64,000 bases of DNA from Azospirillum doebereinerae (GTDB lineage: Bacteria > Pseudomonadota > Alphaproteobacteria > Azospirillales > Azospirillaceae), in contig NZ_RZIJ01000022.1 in NCBI RefSeq assembly GCF_003989665.1, positions 1 to 64,000 on the forward strand, given 5' to 3'. How positions within the stretch are numbered: position 1 is the stretch's first letter; every line of letters begins with the position of its first letter. The notes below the pieces were generated by a model. That model was not told where the DNA came from. It saw nothing but the letters and a program-made list of their open reading frames with translations, and ran no database searches. This document shows positions 1 to 10,000 of the stretch, in pieces. Position numbers and translations under genes: made by a program.

Positions 1-566
1 TGCTGGCCATCGACGCCGCCTCGACCGAGTTCTTCAAGAACGGCAAGTACGAGCTGGCCGGCGAGGGCAAGTCGCTGTCGCCTGAGCAGATGGTGTCCTA
101 CTGGTCCGATCTGGTCGGCCGCTACCCGATCGCCTCGATCGAGGACGGCATGTCCGAGGACGACTGGGAAGGCTGGAAGGCGCTGACCGACGCCATCGGC
201 AAGAAGGTGCAGCTGGTCGGCGACGACCTATTCGTCACCAACCCGCTGCGTCTGGCCGACGGCATCAGGAAGGGCGTCGCCAACTCGATCCTGGTGAAGG
301 TCAACCAGATCGGCACCCTGTCGGAGACGCTGGAAGCCGTCGACATGGCGCACAAGGCCGGCTACACCGCCGTGCTGTCGCACCGTTCGGGCGAGACCGA
401 GGACAGCACCATCGCCGACCTCGCCGTCGCCACCAACTGCGGCCAGATCAAGACCGGCTCGCTCAGCCGTTCGGACCGTCTGGCCAAGTACAACCAGCTG
501 ATCCGCATCGAGGAGCAGCTCGGCGCCGCCGCCCGCTTCGCCGGTCGCGGCATCCTGAAGGCCTGA
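1..566 (+). CDS. eno: Enolase, C-terminal part (5' end outside window)
   Basis: Enolase converts 2-phosphoglycerate to phosphoenolpyruvate in the cytosol. The reading frame is open from base 3 and ends with TGA at 564-566, so roughly the last 187 residues of a protein of about 425 are present. The Mg-binding stretches IEDGMSEDDWEGW and LVGDDLFVTNP are visible, as are the catalytic lysine region LVKVNQIGTL, the substrate loop SHRSGETED, and IKTGSLSRSDR near the end. The gene is followed 67 bp later by gpmI, the preceding step of glycolysis, with a terminator-like hairpin between them. The family assignment is certain; only the start is missing. Confidence 0.97.
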   Translation, partial: LAIDAASTEFFKNGKYELAGEGKSLSPEQMVSYWSDLVGRYPIASIEDGMSEDDWEGWKALTDAIGKKVQLVGDDLFVTNPLRLADGIRKGVANSILVKVNQIGTLSETLEAVDMAHKAGYTAVLSHRSGETEDSTIADLAVATNCGQIKTGSLSRSDRLAKYNQLIRIEEQLGAAARFAGRGILKA

Positions 567-574
567 GCGCGGAC

Positions 575-618
575 GGAGCGGCGCGGTCCCAAGAGGCGCG
601 CCGCTCCCCGCCATTTTT
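575..618 (+). terminator. Intrinsic terminator after eno
   Basis: An 11-bp perfect stem (575-585 with 597-607) with an 11-nt loop is followed by a run of six T at 613-618, five bases beyond the stem. It lies between eno and gpmI and would separate the two, or attenuate read-through. Confidence 0.6.
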
Positions 619-633
619 TCCGGAAAAACCGCC

Positions 634-2202
634 ATGCCCATCGAGAACCGTGTTTCGCGGCCTGCCGTCCTGTGCGTGCTCGACGGCTGGGGCCACCGCG
701 AGGAAACGGCGGACAACGCCGTCGCCCTGGCCGACACGCCGGTGTGGGACCGCCTGTGGTCGGGCGAGCCGACCGCCTTCCTGAACGCCAGCGAGGAGGA
801 GGTCGGCCTGCCCAAGGGGCAGATGGGCAACTCCGAGGTCGGGCACATGAACCTGGGCGCCGGCCGGGTCGTCCGCCAGGATCTCGTCATGATCGACCAC
901 GCCATCGGCGAGGGCGAATTCGACCGCAACCCCGCGCTGGCCGGTCTGGTCGCGGCGCTGAGGACAAGCGGCGGCTGGTGCCACCTGATGGGGCTGGTGT
1001 CGCCGGGCGGCGTGCACGCGCACCAGGATCACATTCTCGCTCTCGCCGCCGCCCTGTCGCGGCAGGGCATTCCGGTCCGGCTGCACGCCTTCACCGACGG
1101 CCGCGACGTGCCGCCCAACAGCGCGCCCGGCCAGATGGCCCACCTGCTCGACGGCATCCGCTCCCTGCCCGACGTGGAGGTCGCCACGGTGACCGGCCGC
1201 TACTGGGTGATGGACCGCGACAGGCGTTGGGACCGCGTGGCGCGGGCCTACGCCGCCATGGCGCTGGGCCAGGGCGAACGGCGCGTCGCCGACCCGCTCC
1301 AGGCAATCGCCCAGAGCCACGCCGAGAGCGTGTTCGACGAGTTCATCGCGCCGATGGTGGTCAACGACTACGCCGGCATGGCGGACGGCGACGCCATCGT
1401 GATGGCGAATTTCCGCTCCGACCGCGCGCGCGAGCTCCTGACGGCCTTGCTGGCGCCGGAGTTCGACGGCTTCGACCGGGGCGCCCTGCCGCGCTTCGCC
1501 GCCGCCGTCGGCATGGTCGAGTATTCCAGCGACCTCAACCCGCTGATGACCTCGATCTTCCCGCCCAAGACCCTGACCAAGGTGCTGGGCGAGGTGGTGT
1601 CCGAGGCCGGGCTGAAGCAGCTGCGCATCGCCGAGACCGAGAAATACCCGCACGTCACCTTCTTCTTCAACGGCGGCGAGGAGCGCGTCTACCCCGGCGA
1701 GGACCGCATCCTGGTGCCGTCGCCCAAGGTCGCGACCTACGACCTCCAGCCGGAGATGTCGGCGGCGGAAGTCACCGACCGCGTCGTCGAGGCGCTGGAC
1801 AGCGGCGTCTACGATCTGGTGGTGATCAACTACGCCAACCCCGACATGGTCGGGCACACCGGCATCCTGGAGGCCGCCATCACGGCCGTGCAAACGGTCG
1901 ATTCCTGTCTCGGCCGGCTGGAGGCGGCGGTCCGGCGCCAGGGCGGCGTGATGCTGGTCACCGCCGACCACGGCAATTGCGAGCTGATGAAGGACCCGGC
2001 CAACGACGGGCCGCACACCGCCCACACCCTGGACAAGGTGCCGCTCGTGCTGGTCAACGGCCCGCCCGGCGCGCGTCTGGACAGCGGCCGCCTCGCCGAC
2101 GTGGCCCCGACCCTGCTCGACCTGATGGGGCTGCCCCAGCCGTCCGAGATGACTGGCTCCACCCTGCTCGACCGCAACGCCCTGCGCAAGGCGGCGGAGT
2201 AG
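634..2202 (+). CDS. gpmI: 2,3-bisphosphoglycerate-independent phosphoglycerate mutase
   Basis: This enzyme interconverts 3- and 2-phosphoglycerate and is a Mn-dependent member of the alkaline phosphatase superfamily. The 522-residue product has the usual family length. The N-terminal metal-binding motif LDGWG, the phosphorylated serine in GNSEVGHMNLGAGR, the substrate-binding TDGRDVPP, VTGRYWVMDRD and NFRSDRARE, and the C-terminal metal ligands PDMVGHTG, TADHGN and HTAH are all in order. It sits next to eno, as expected for lower glycolysis. The downstream 234-bp gap carries the operator of the next operon. Nothing looks unusual in the gene. Confidence 0.97.
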   Translation: MPIENRVSRPAVLCVLDGWGHREETADNAVALADTPVWDRLWSGEPTAFLNASEEEVGLPKGQMGNSEVGHMNLGAGRVVRQDLVMIDHAIGEGEFDRNPALAGLVAALRTSGGWCHLMGLVSPGGVHAHQDHILALAAALSRQGIPVRLHAFTDGRDVPPNSAPGQMAHLLDGIRSLPDVEVATVTGRYWVMDRDRRWDRVARAYAAMALGQGERRVADPLQAIAQSHAESVFDEFIAPMVVNDYAGMADGDAIVMANFRSDRARELLTALLAPEFDGFDRGALPRFAAAVGMVEYSSDLNPLMTSIFPPKTLTKVLGEVVSEAGLKQLRIAETEKYPHVTFFFNGGEERVYPGEDRILVPSPKVATYDLQPEMSAAEVTDRVVEALDSGVYDLVVINYANPDMVGHTGILEAAITAVQTVDSCLGRLEAAVRRQGGVMLVTADHGNCELMKDPANDGPHTAHTLDKVPLVLVNGPPGARLDSGRLADVAPTLLDLMGLPQPSEMTGSTLLDRNALRKAAE

Positions 2203-2310
2203 GCCGGTAGGCGCCTGGACGACCGGTCCCGAAGCCGGTCCCGGACCTTCGCACCTGCGGCATCTTGTCCGGAGCGGCCAACCGCCCCGGATCGTCCTTG
2301 CCGCAAAATC

Positions 2311-2326
2311 TGATATATTAGTATAC
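2311..2326. promoter_or_regulatory. Putative hexuronate-regulon operator upstream of maoC-pta-ackA
   Basis: The stretch TGATATATTAGTATAC is an AT-rich imperfect palindrome in very GC-rich DNA. It matches the recurrent island motif TGATATAYTARTATA and lies about 110 bp before the MaoC-Pta start. It is probably bound by one or more of the three GntR paralogs in the window (inference). Confidence 0.7.
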
Positions 2327-2436
2327 TTACCCTCGAAAGCTCGTTTCCGGCCAGCGCCCCGAACAACGGCGCGGCCCTGGAAAAATCGACGGAAGCCGGC
2401 CGCAAGCCCTCGTCGTCCCACTCGGAGTGTTCCGCA

Positions 2437-3879
2437 ATGCATGCCACCGGTGAACTCGCTGCCCACGACCCGCTGGCCGTGATCGACAACGTCACCTTCG
2501 ACGAAATCCGGATCGGCCAGTCGGCGAGTCTCGCCCGTGAGCTGACCATCATGGACGTCGAGCTGTTCGCCGCCGTGTCGGGCAACATCAACCCGGCCCA
2601 TCTCGACGCGAAATTCGCCGCCGACAGCCGCTTCCAGAAGGTCATCGGCCCCGGCATGTGGTCGGGTTCGCTCATTTCGGGCGTGCTCGGCTCGCATCTG
2701 CCGGGCGCCGGCAGCCTCTACGCCGGCCAGAACCTGCAGTTCCGCCGCCCGGTCGGGCTGGGCGACGTCATCACCGCGACGGTGACCGTCACCGGGAAGC
2801 GCGCCGACAAGAACATCGTCGTCTTCGACTGCGTCTGCACCAACCAGAACGGCGAGGTGGTCACCTCCGGCACCGCCGAGGTCATCGCGCCGACCCGCAA
2901 GGTCTCGCGCCCGGCGCATGAGCTGCCGCAGATCCAGATGATCCGCCACGACAAGCACGACGCGCTGCTGCGCAAATGCGACGGCCTGCCGCCGGTCCCC
3001 ACCGCCGTCGCCCACCCCTGCGACGAGAGCGCCCTGCGCGGCGCCGTCGAGGCCGCTCAGGCCGGGCTGATCGACCCGATCCTGGTCGGTCCCGCCGCCA
3101 AGCTGCACGCGCTCGCCGCCGCCCACGGCCTGGACATCTCGCGCTACCGGATGGTCGACGCGCCGCACAGCCACGCCGCCGCACAGGCCGCCGTGGCGCT
3201 GGCCCGCTCCGGCGAGGCCGAAGCGGTGATGAAGGGCTCGCTGCACACCGACGAGCTGATGAGCGAGGTCGTCCGCAAGGAGACCGGGCTGCGCACCAAC
3301 CGCCGGCTCAGCCACGTCTTCATCATGAACGTGCCCACATACCCGCGCGCCCTGCTGATCACCGACGCGGCGATCAACATCTACCCGACGCTGGAGGACA
3401 AGGTCCACATCGTCCAGAACGCCATCGACCTCGCCAAGGTGCTGGGCGTGGACGTGCCGCGCGTCGCCATCCTGTCGGCGGTCGAGACCCTGAACCCCAA
3501 GATCCCGACCACGCTGGAAGCCGCCGCGCTGTGCAAGATGGCCGACCGCGGCCAGATCAAGGGCGGCATCCTCGACGGCCCGCTCGCCTTCGACAACGCC
3601 ATCTCCCTCGAAGCGGCGCGCACCAAGGGCATCAAGTCGGACGTCGCCGGCCGCCCCGACATCCTGCTGGTCCCCGACCTGGAGGCCGGCAACATGCTGG
3701 CCAAGCAGCTCTCCTTCCTGGCCAACGCCGACGCCGCCGGCATCGTGCTCGGCGCCCGCGTGCCGATCATCCTGACCAGCCGCGCCGACAACGTCCGCAC
3801 CCGTCTGGCGTCCTGCGCCGTCGCCTCGCTGGTCGCCGCGTCGCGCCGCAGCAGCGTCGTCGCCTTGGCCGCCGAGTAA
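2437..3879 (+). CDS. Bifunctional MaoC-like hydratase / phosphate acetyltransferase fusion
   Basis: The 480-residue protein has two parts. Residues about 15-160 are a MaoC hot-dog fold (FAAVSGNINPAHLDAKFA, then GPGMWSGSLIS and GQNLQFRRPVGLGD), known from R-specific enoyl-CoA hydratases. Residues about 165-480 are a phosphate acetyl/butyryltransferase domain (EAVMKGSLHTDELMSEV, GGILDGPLAFDNAIS, PDLEAGNMLAKQL). The gene lies 12 bp before ackA, so the Pta half most likely converts acetyl-CoA to acetyl phosphate for ATP formation by AckA. What the MaoC half does is unclear. An island-type operator precedes it, suggesting co-regulation with uronate catabolism. A butyryl-type specificity cannot be excluded from sequence. 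Confidence 0.9.
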   Translation: MHATGELAAHDPLAVIDNVTFDEIRIGQSASLARELTIMDVELFAAVSGNINPAHLDAKFAADSRFQKVIGPGMWSGSLISGVLGSHLPGAGSLYAGQNLQFRRPVGLGDVITATVTVTGKRADKNIVVFDCVCTNQNGEVVTSGTAEVIAPTRKVSRPAHELPQIQMIRHDKHDALLRKCDGLPPVPTAVAHPCDESALRGAVEAAQAGLIDPILVGPAAKLHALAAAHGLDISRYRMVDAPHSHAAAQAAVALARSGEAEAVMKGSLHTDELMSEVVRKETGLRTNRRLSHVFIMNVPTYPRALLITDAAINIYPTLEDKVHIVQNAIDLAKVLGVDVPRVAILSAVETLNPKIPTTLEAAALCKMADRGQIKGGILDGPLAFDNAISLEAARTKGIKSDVAGRPDILLVPDLEAGNMLAKQLSFLANADAAGIVLGARVPIILTSRADNVRTRLASCAVASLVAASRRSSVVALAAE

Positions 3880-3891
3880 GGAGTTCGTTCC

Positions 3892-5112
3892 ATGCAACAA
3901 CGTGACGCCTACCTCATCGTCAACGCCGGCTCGTCCAGCCTGAAGTTCTCGATCTTCTGCGGCGGCAGCGGCAGCGACCTCAGCGCCATCGTCAACGGCC
4001 AGATCTCCGGCATCGGCACCGCCCCCCGCTTCGAGGCGAAGGACGCCGCGCGCCACGTCCTGGCCGACCGCAGCCTGGACGGGGTGGGGGTCGGCGCCGC
4101 CGACCGCGCCGCGATGCTGGGCTTCCTGCTCGGCTGGATCGCCGAGGAGTTGAAGGGCACGCGGCTGGTCGCCGCCGGCCACCGGGTCGTCCATGGCGGC
4201 ACCCGTTTCGCCAAGCCGGTGCGGCTCACGCCCGCCGTGCTGGAGGAGCTGGAGGCGCTGATCCCGCTGGCTCCCCTGCACCAGCCGCACAACGTCGCCG
4301 CCATGCGGGCGCTGGCCGAGGTGTACCCGGCGCTGCCGCAGGTCGCCTGCTTCGACACCGCCTTCCACCAGAGCCAGCCCTGGCAATCGCAGACCTTCGC
4401 CCTGCCCCGCGCGCTGACGGCGGAGGGCATCCGCCGCTACGGCTTCCACGGCCTGTCCTACGAGTACATCGCCCAGCGCCTGCCGCAGATCGCGCCGGAG
4501 ATGGCGGACGCCCGCGTCCTCGTCTGCCATCTCGGCAGCGGGTCGAGCCTGTGCGCCATGCGCGCGGGCAAGAGCGTCGACACCACCATGGGCTTCACCG
4601 CGCTGGACGGGCTGCCGATGGGCACGCGCAGCGGGGTGATCGACCCCGGTGTGCTGATCTACCTGATGCGCGAGAAGGGCATGGGCGCCGACGAACTGGA
4701 GGCGCTGCTGTACCACCAGTCGGGGCTGCTCGGCGTCTCGGGCCTGTCCAACGACATGCGCGCCCTGCTGGACAGCGAGAACCCGCACGCCGCCGAGGCG
4801 GTGGAGCTGTTCTGCTTCCAGGTCGCCAAGCAGGCGGCGGCGCTGGCCGCCTCGATGGGCGGGCTGGACGCGGTGGTGTTCACCGCCGGGGTCGGCGAGA
4901 ACTCGGCGCCGGTGCGCACGCGGGTGGCGGAGAAGCTGTCCTGGCTCGGCGTCGCCGTCGATCCCGCCGCCAACCGGGCGCGGGCCGCGCGGATCTCCGC
5001 CGCCGAGAGCCGCATCCCCGTCTTCGTCATCCCGACCGACGAGGAGCGGATGATCGCCAGCCACACCCTGGGCGTCCTGGCGGAGTCCTCCTCCTCCATC
5101 AAGGCGGCGTAA
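3892..5112 (+). CDS. ackA: Acetate kinase
   Basis: AckA makes ATP and acetate from acetyl phosphate and ADP. The 406-residue product carries the ASKHA phosphate loop VNAGSSSLKFSIF at the N-terminus, GHRVVHGG, CFDTAFHQ, RYGFHGLSYEYIA, CHLGSGSSLCA with the following GTRSGVIDPG, and VFTAGVGENSAPVR. All are family signatures. The start follows the SD-like TAAGGAG by about eight bases, and the 12-bp spacing from the MaoC-Pta gene indicates an operon. Together the two give the acetate branch for acetyl-CoA made by NifJ, encoded nearby. Confidence 0.96.
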   Translation: MQQRDAYLIVNAGSSSLKFSIFCGGSGSDLSAIVNGQISGIGTAPRFEAKDAARHVLADRSLDGVGVGAADRAAMLGFLLGWIAEELKGTRLVAAGHRVVHGGTRFAKPVRLTPAVLEELEALIPLAPLHQPHNVAAMRALAEVYPALPQVACFDTAFHQSQPWQSQTFALPRALTAEGIRRYGFHGLSYEYIAQRLPQIAPEMADARVLVCHLGSGSSLCAMRAGKSVDTTMGFTALDGLPMGTRSGVIDPGVLIYLMREKGMGADELEALLYHQSGLLGVSGLSNDMRALLDSENPHAAEAVELFCFQVAKQAAALAASMGGLDAVVFTAGVGENSAPVRTRVAEKLSWLGVAVDPAANRARAARISAAESRIPVFVIPTDEERMIASHTLGVLAESSSSIKAA

Positions 5113-5153
5113 CGCCGTCGCGCACCACCACCCAGACCGAACCGAGGCCGATC

Positions 5154-5729
5154 ATGAACGATCACGGCACCCTGAACGATCACGAGAGCCTGGGTTCGGT
5201 CCGCCTGCGCGCGCTGGAGAAGGGGCAGCGCCTCGGCCTCCCGCGCGAGTGGCTGCGGCGGCTTCCCGGCGACGAGCCGGCGCCCGGCGCCGGCCCGCTC
5301 CAGCGGCGCGGCATGGACCGCTTCCTGGCCTGGAAGCGCCAGGAGATGCTGGCCCGCCACGGCCGGATGAACGAGCTGTCCCCCGAACTCGTCGCCGAGG
5401 CGCTGGAGGAGGTGGCGACCTCCGACGGACCGCGCCGGGCGCGCGACGCCTCGGAACGCATCATGTTCGCGCTCGCCTGGCCCAAGCGCACGCCGGGGAT
5501 GCGCGTTCACCTTCTCGCCGCTGCGGAGGATCTGCGGAACTGCCTGCGGGAGTCGCCGTCGATGCCGCTGTTCACCGACCTGCCGGGATACTGGCGCGCG
5601 ACGCAGGACGCCGTGCTCCGCCTCGACGACACGGTCCGGCTGCGCGACGACTGCCCCTGGCCCTCCTTGCAGGCCCTGTTGCGGGACGCCGAGCACGCGG
5701 CGCGCCACATGCCCGAACCGGCCGCCTGA
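5154..5729 (+). CDS. Conserved-looking hypothetical protein downstream of ackA
   Basis: I do not recognise this 191-residue protein. It begins with ATG at 5154, 41 bp after ackA, and may be the last gene of the maoC-pta-ackA unit. The product is Arg/Glu/Leu-rich with no membrane segment or signal peptide. An N-terminal stretch ends in RRGMDRFLAWKRQEML, and a helical centre includes SPELVAEALEEV. Codon use in this frame matches the neighbours, and a longer overlapping frame at 4551 is rejected because it runs through ackA. No function is proposed. Confidence 0.65.
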   Translation: MNDHGTLNDHESLGSVRLRALEKGQRLGLPREWLRRLPGDEPAPGAGPLQRRGMDRFLAWKRQEMLARHGRMNELSPELVAEALEEVATSDGPRRARDASERIMFALAWPKRTPGMRVHLLAAAEDLRNCLRESPSMPLFTDLPGYWRATQDAVLRLDDTVRLRDDCPWPSLQALLRDAEHAARHMPEPAA

Positions 5730-5750
5730 CAGCCGCCGATCACGCCGCCG

Positions 5751-6830
5751 TCACGGCACGGCGGCCATGCCCGTGCTCTCCCGCACCACCAGTTCGCATT
5801 CCAGATGGTGCTGGAGCGACTTGACCGTCCCGCCGTCCAGCCTCAGCAGGATCTGGCTGGCGGTCAGCCGGCCGATGTCCCGCTGGGGCGGGCGGACCGT
5901 GGTCAGCGGCGGCAGGCAGGAGTTGCTGAAGGTCAGGTCGCCGAAGCCGATCACCGCCAACTCCTCCGGCACCCGGATTCCGCGCCGCTTCGCCTCGAAC
6001 AGCACCCCCAGCGCCAAATTGTCGTTGGAACACACCACCCCGTCGATGTCGGGATGCACCGACAGCACCTCGTCGATCAGCCAGCAGCCCACCATGGTCG
6101 AGGCGGTGTCCGGCGCGGTGAAGGCAATCGGCTCGTGCAGGCCGCGCCGCCGCACCTCGTCCTCGTAACCGTCGGTGCGCTGGCGCACCCGCAAATCCTG
6201 ATGCACGGCGGCGCCGATGTAGGCGACCTTGCGGTGCCCCTCGTCGTAGAGATGGCCGGTCTGGCGGCGCCCCACCTCGAAATGCGAGAAGCCGACGCTC
6301 ATGTCGACCGCCTCCCCCTCGTGGGAGGGCATGTCCCACATCTCCACCACCGGCACGCGGGACGCGCGCAGCATGGCGCGTGCCTTGTCCGTGTGATGGA
6401 ACCCCGTCACCACCATGGCCGTCGGCGACCACGCCAGAAAGGCGCCGATCAAATCCTGCTCCCGCTCGGGATCGAACTCGCTGACCCCCAGCAGGGTCTG
6501 GTAATGCGCTGCCTGGAAGGTGCTTTGCAGCGTGTTGTAGGTCTCGGCGTAGAAGGAATTCACGATCGACGGCAGGATGACGCCGATGGTGCGGCTGCGC
6601 GCCGCCGCCAGACTGCCGGCGACGAGGTTGGGCACGTAGCCCAGCTCGTCGATGACGGTGCGCACGCGCGCGGCCAGCTCGGGGGACACGGCGTCGGGAC
6701 GGCGCAGGAACAGCGACACCGTGCTCGCGGACACGCCGGCGGCGGCGGCGACGTCGGTCATGGTCAGCCGTTGCGTGTCGCGGCGCGTCCGTTTTCCGGG
6801 CGTCCTGGTCTTCGGCGGCAACGTGCGCAT
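5751..6830 (-). CDS. LacI-family transcriptional regulator (gluconate GntR-like)
   Basis: This is a sugar-responsive repressor of about 359 residues. The N-terminal helix-turn-helix (TMTDVAAAAGVSASTVSLFL) is followed by the hinge (VPNLVAGSLAAARSRTIGVI) and a periplasmic-binding-protein-like effector domain with VVCSNDNLALGVLFEAKRRG and AVIGFGD. The arrangement resembles the E. coli gluconate repressor GntR, which is a LacI-family protein despite its name. The ATG at 6830 is preferred to the upstream TTG at 6857 because GAGGA sits just before it. A perfect palindrome with a central CG lies 33 bp upstream and probably serves autoregulation. The target genes are not obvious in the window. Confidence 0.88.
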   Translation of the reverse strand: MRTLPPKTRTPGKRTRRDTQRLTMTDVAAAAGVSASTVSLFLRRPDAVSPELAARVRTVIDELGYVPNLVAGSLAAARSRTIGVILPSIVNSFYAETYNTLQSTFQAAHYQTLLGVSEFDPEREQDLIGAFLAWSPTAMVVTGFHHTDKARAMLRASRVPVVEMWDMPSHEGEAVDMSVGFSHFEVGRRQTGHLYDEGHRKVAYIGAAVHQDLRVRQRTDGYEDEVRRRGLHEPIAFTAPDTASTMVGCWLIDEVLSVHPDIDGVVCSNDNLALGVLFEAKRRGIRVPEELAVIGFGDLTFSNSCLPPLTTVRPPQRDIGRLTASQILLRLDGGTVKSLQHHLECELVVRESTGMAAVP

Positions 6831-6862
6831 TCCTCGATCTCTCCTTGCACTCAACAACTTAG

Positions 6863-6876
6863 AGCCAACGTTGGCT
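6863..6876. promoter_or_regulatory. LacI-type operator (perfect palindrome)
   Basis: AGCCAACGTTGGCT is a 14-bp perfect palindrome with the central CG typical of LacI-family sites. The symmetry continues partly into the flanks (TTAG on one side, TAAG on the other). It is located 33 bp upstream of the LacI-family gene, as expected for autoregulation. Confidence 0.65.
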
Positions 6877-6916
6877 TAAGACAAACCCTGGAAGACGCGG
6901 CACAGGACATCGTTTG

Positions 6917-7068
6917 AAGCCCTCTCCCCCCCCGGGAGAGGGAGGGGACCCGCGAAGCGGGGAGGGTGAGGGGCTATCGGGCGTGGTACGCAATCCATGT
7001 TCCGATAGCCCCTCACCCTTCCCATGCTGTCGCATGGGCCCCTTCCCTCTCCCGGGACAGGAGAGGGA
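6917..7068. repeat. Dispersed GC-rich inverted repeat, copy 1
   Basis: This intergenic element has a 17-bp perfect inverted repeat (6964-6980 with 7002-7018) flanked by runs of the CCCTCTCCC/GGGAGAGGG type. Related elements occur at 40410, 49950 and 58908. Here it lies just past the 3' end of nifJ and could also act as a transcription barrier. Confidence 0.75.
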
Positions 7069-7073
7069 GGCAA

Positions 7074-10000
7074 TCATCCGGCGTCCCCATCCGTGGACTC
7101 GGGCACCCCGGCGATTCGCTGATAGACGCCGTATCTCAGCCGGGCGTTCGCCTCGGCCATCCGCACCAGCGCCGCGTAACGCTCCGGGTCGTCCCGCTCC
7201 ACCACCTTGAAACGCCCTTCCCCGGCCATGAAGGCGCCGAGCCGGCTGTCCGGCGCCTCGCTGTCCAACTCCAGCGCCGGCTTCCCCTCCCCAGTGCGGC
7301 GCGGATCGTAGCGGTAGAGCGGCCAATGCCCGCTGGAGACCGCCAGCTTCTGCTGCTTCAGCCCGTTCGACAGGTCGTAGCCATGCGCGATGCAATGGCT
7401 GTAGGCCAGCACCAGCGACGGACCCCGGTGGCTCTCCGCCTCCCGCAGGGCGGCCACGGTCTGCGCGTCGCGGGCGCCGAAGGCGGTGCGGGCGACGTAG
7501 ACATGGCCGTAGGCCATGGCGATCAGCCCCAGATCCTTCTTGGCGGCCGCGCGCCCGGCGGTGGCGAACTTGGCCGAGGCGCCGATGGGCGTCGCCTTGG
7601 ACTGCTGGCCGCCGGTGTTGGAATAGACCTCCGTGTCCATCACCAGCACGTTGACGTCGTAGCCCGACGACAGGACGTGATCGAGCCCGCCATAGCCGAT
7701 GTCGTAGGCCCAGCCGTCGCCGCCGACGATCCACACGGTCTTGCGCACCAGATAGTCGCTCAGCCCGTCGAGCCGCCGCGCCAGCGGATCGGCCAGACCG
7801 GCGAGCGCCGGCCGCAGGGCGGCGACGCGGGCGCGCTGCGCCGCGATGCCGGCCTCGTCCCCCTGCTCGGCGGTGAGCAGCGCGTCGACCAGCCCCGGTT
7901 CGAGCCGGCCCGACAGCAGCCCCAGCAGGCCGCGCGCCTGCTCGGCCATCTGGTCGATGGCGATGCGCAGGCCGAGCCCGAACTCGGCGTTGTCCTCGAA
8001 CAGCGAGTTGGCCCAGGCCGGCCCCCGCCCGTCGCCGTTGGTGGTGTAGGGCGTCGTCGGCAGATTGCCGCCGTAGATCGAGGAGCAGCCGGTGGCGTTG
8101 GCCATCACCATGCGGTCGCCGAACAGCTGGGTCAGCAGCTTGACGTAGGGCGTCTCGCCGCAGCCGGCGCAGGCGCCGGAGAACTCGAACAGCGGCTGGA
8201 GCAACTGCGTGTGCTTGACGGTCGGCGGGACCTTGTCGCGCGGCGCATCGGGCAGGGTCAGGAAGTAGTCGAAGGCCGCCTGTTCGTGGCGCAGCTCGCC
8301 GATGGGGCGCATCTCCAGCGCCTTGCGGGCGGGGTCGGCCTTGTCCCTGGCCATGCAGACGTCGACGCAGAGCGTGCAGCCGGTGCAGTCCTCGGGCGAC
8401 ACCTGGAGGCGATAGCGGGAATCCGGGAACTCCCGCCCCTTGTAGGCCACGGTGTTGAAGCCGTCCGGCGCCTCGGCCAGCGCGGCCTCGGGCACGACCT
8501 TGGCGCGGATGACGGCGTGCGGGCAGACCATCACGCATTTGTTGCACTGGATGCAGAGCCCGGCGTTCCAGGCCGGCACTTCGGCGGCGATGCTGCGCCG
8601 CTCATACTTGGCGGTGCCGACCGGCCAGCCGCCGTCCACCGGAAAGGCCGAGACCGGCAGCTTGTCGCCGTGGCCGCCGATGATCAGCGCGGTGACGCGC
8701 TTGACGAAGTCGGGCGCGCCGTCCGGCACCACCGGGGGACGGGCGTGGTCGGCGGTGACGCGGTCGGGCAGCGGGACGTGCCTCAGATGCGCCAGCGCCT
8801 GATCGACGGCGGCGAAGTTGCGGCGCACCGCCTCCTCGCTGCGCCGGCCGTAGGTCTTCTTGATCGCCGTCTTGATGTCGGCGATGGCGTCGGCCTCCAG
8901 CATCACCTTGGCGAGCGCGAAGAAGCAGGTCTGCATGATGGTGTTGATGCGGCGGCCCAGCCCGGCCGCGCGCGCCACCGCGCCCGCGTCCACGGCGTAG
9001 AGCGACACCCCCTTGTCGAGGCAGGCCTGCTGCACCTCGCGCGGCAGCCCGGCCCACACCTCGTCGGGCGTGCCCGGCGCGTTGATCAGCACGGTGGCGC
9101 CGGGGGCGGCCATCTCCACCACCTCCATGCGCTCCAGCAGCGGGGTGTGGTGGCAGGCGACGAACTGCGCCTGGTCGATCAGGTAGGGCGCGCGGATCGG
9201 GTCCTTGGAGAAACGCAGATGCGACACCGTCGTCGAGCCGGACTTGCGGCTGTCGTAGACGAAATACGCCTGCGCGTGGGCGCCGGTGCGGTTCTGGAGG
9301 ATCTTGATCGAGTTCTTGTTGGCGCCCACCGTGCCGTCGGCGCCCAGCCCGAAGAAGACGGCGCGCGACACCTCCGTGCCCTCGATGCGGAAGGCCGGAT
9401 CCCAGGGGATCGACAGGTGGGTGACGTCGTCGACGATGCCGACGGTGAAGCGCCGCTTTGGCCGGTCGCGGTCCAGCTGGTCGAAGACCGCCTTGGCCAT
9501 GGCCGGCGTGAACTCCTTGGACGACAACCCGTAGCGGCCGCCGATCACCACCGGGTCGGCCTCCAGGCTGCCGGCGGCCCGCCCCTCCGCCAGCGCCGCG
9601 ACGACGTCGAGATACAGCGGGTCGCCGACGGCGCCCGGCTCCTTGCTGCGGTCGAGCACGGCGATCCGCCGCACCGACGCCGGCAAGGCGGTGACGAAAT
9701 CGGCGATGGCGAAGGGCCGGAACAGGCGGACGATCAGGCAACCCACCCGCTCGCCCCGTCCGGCCAGCACCCGCGCCGTCTCGGCGCAGGTCTCGGCGCC
9801 CGACCCCATGGCGACGACGACCCGCTCGGCCTGCGGATGGCCGACGTAATCGTAGAGGCGGTAGTGGCGGCCGGTGCGGACGGCGAGCTGGTCCATCATC
9901 CCCTGCACGATGCCGGGGCAGGCCTCGTAAAAGGGGTTGGCGGCCTCGCGCGCCTGGAAGAAGACGTCCGGGTTCTGGGCGGTGCCGCGCAGCACCGGGT

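Noticed and set aside
463..5064. Open frame of 1533 codons on the minus strand across gpmI, maoC-pta and ackA
   Set aside because: It is a shadow of three well-supported plus-strand genes. High GC makes long antisense frames common; the translation is His/Arg/Gly-rich with no domain.
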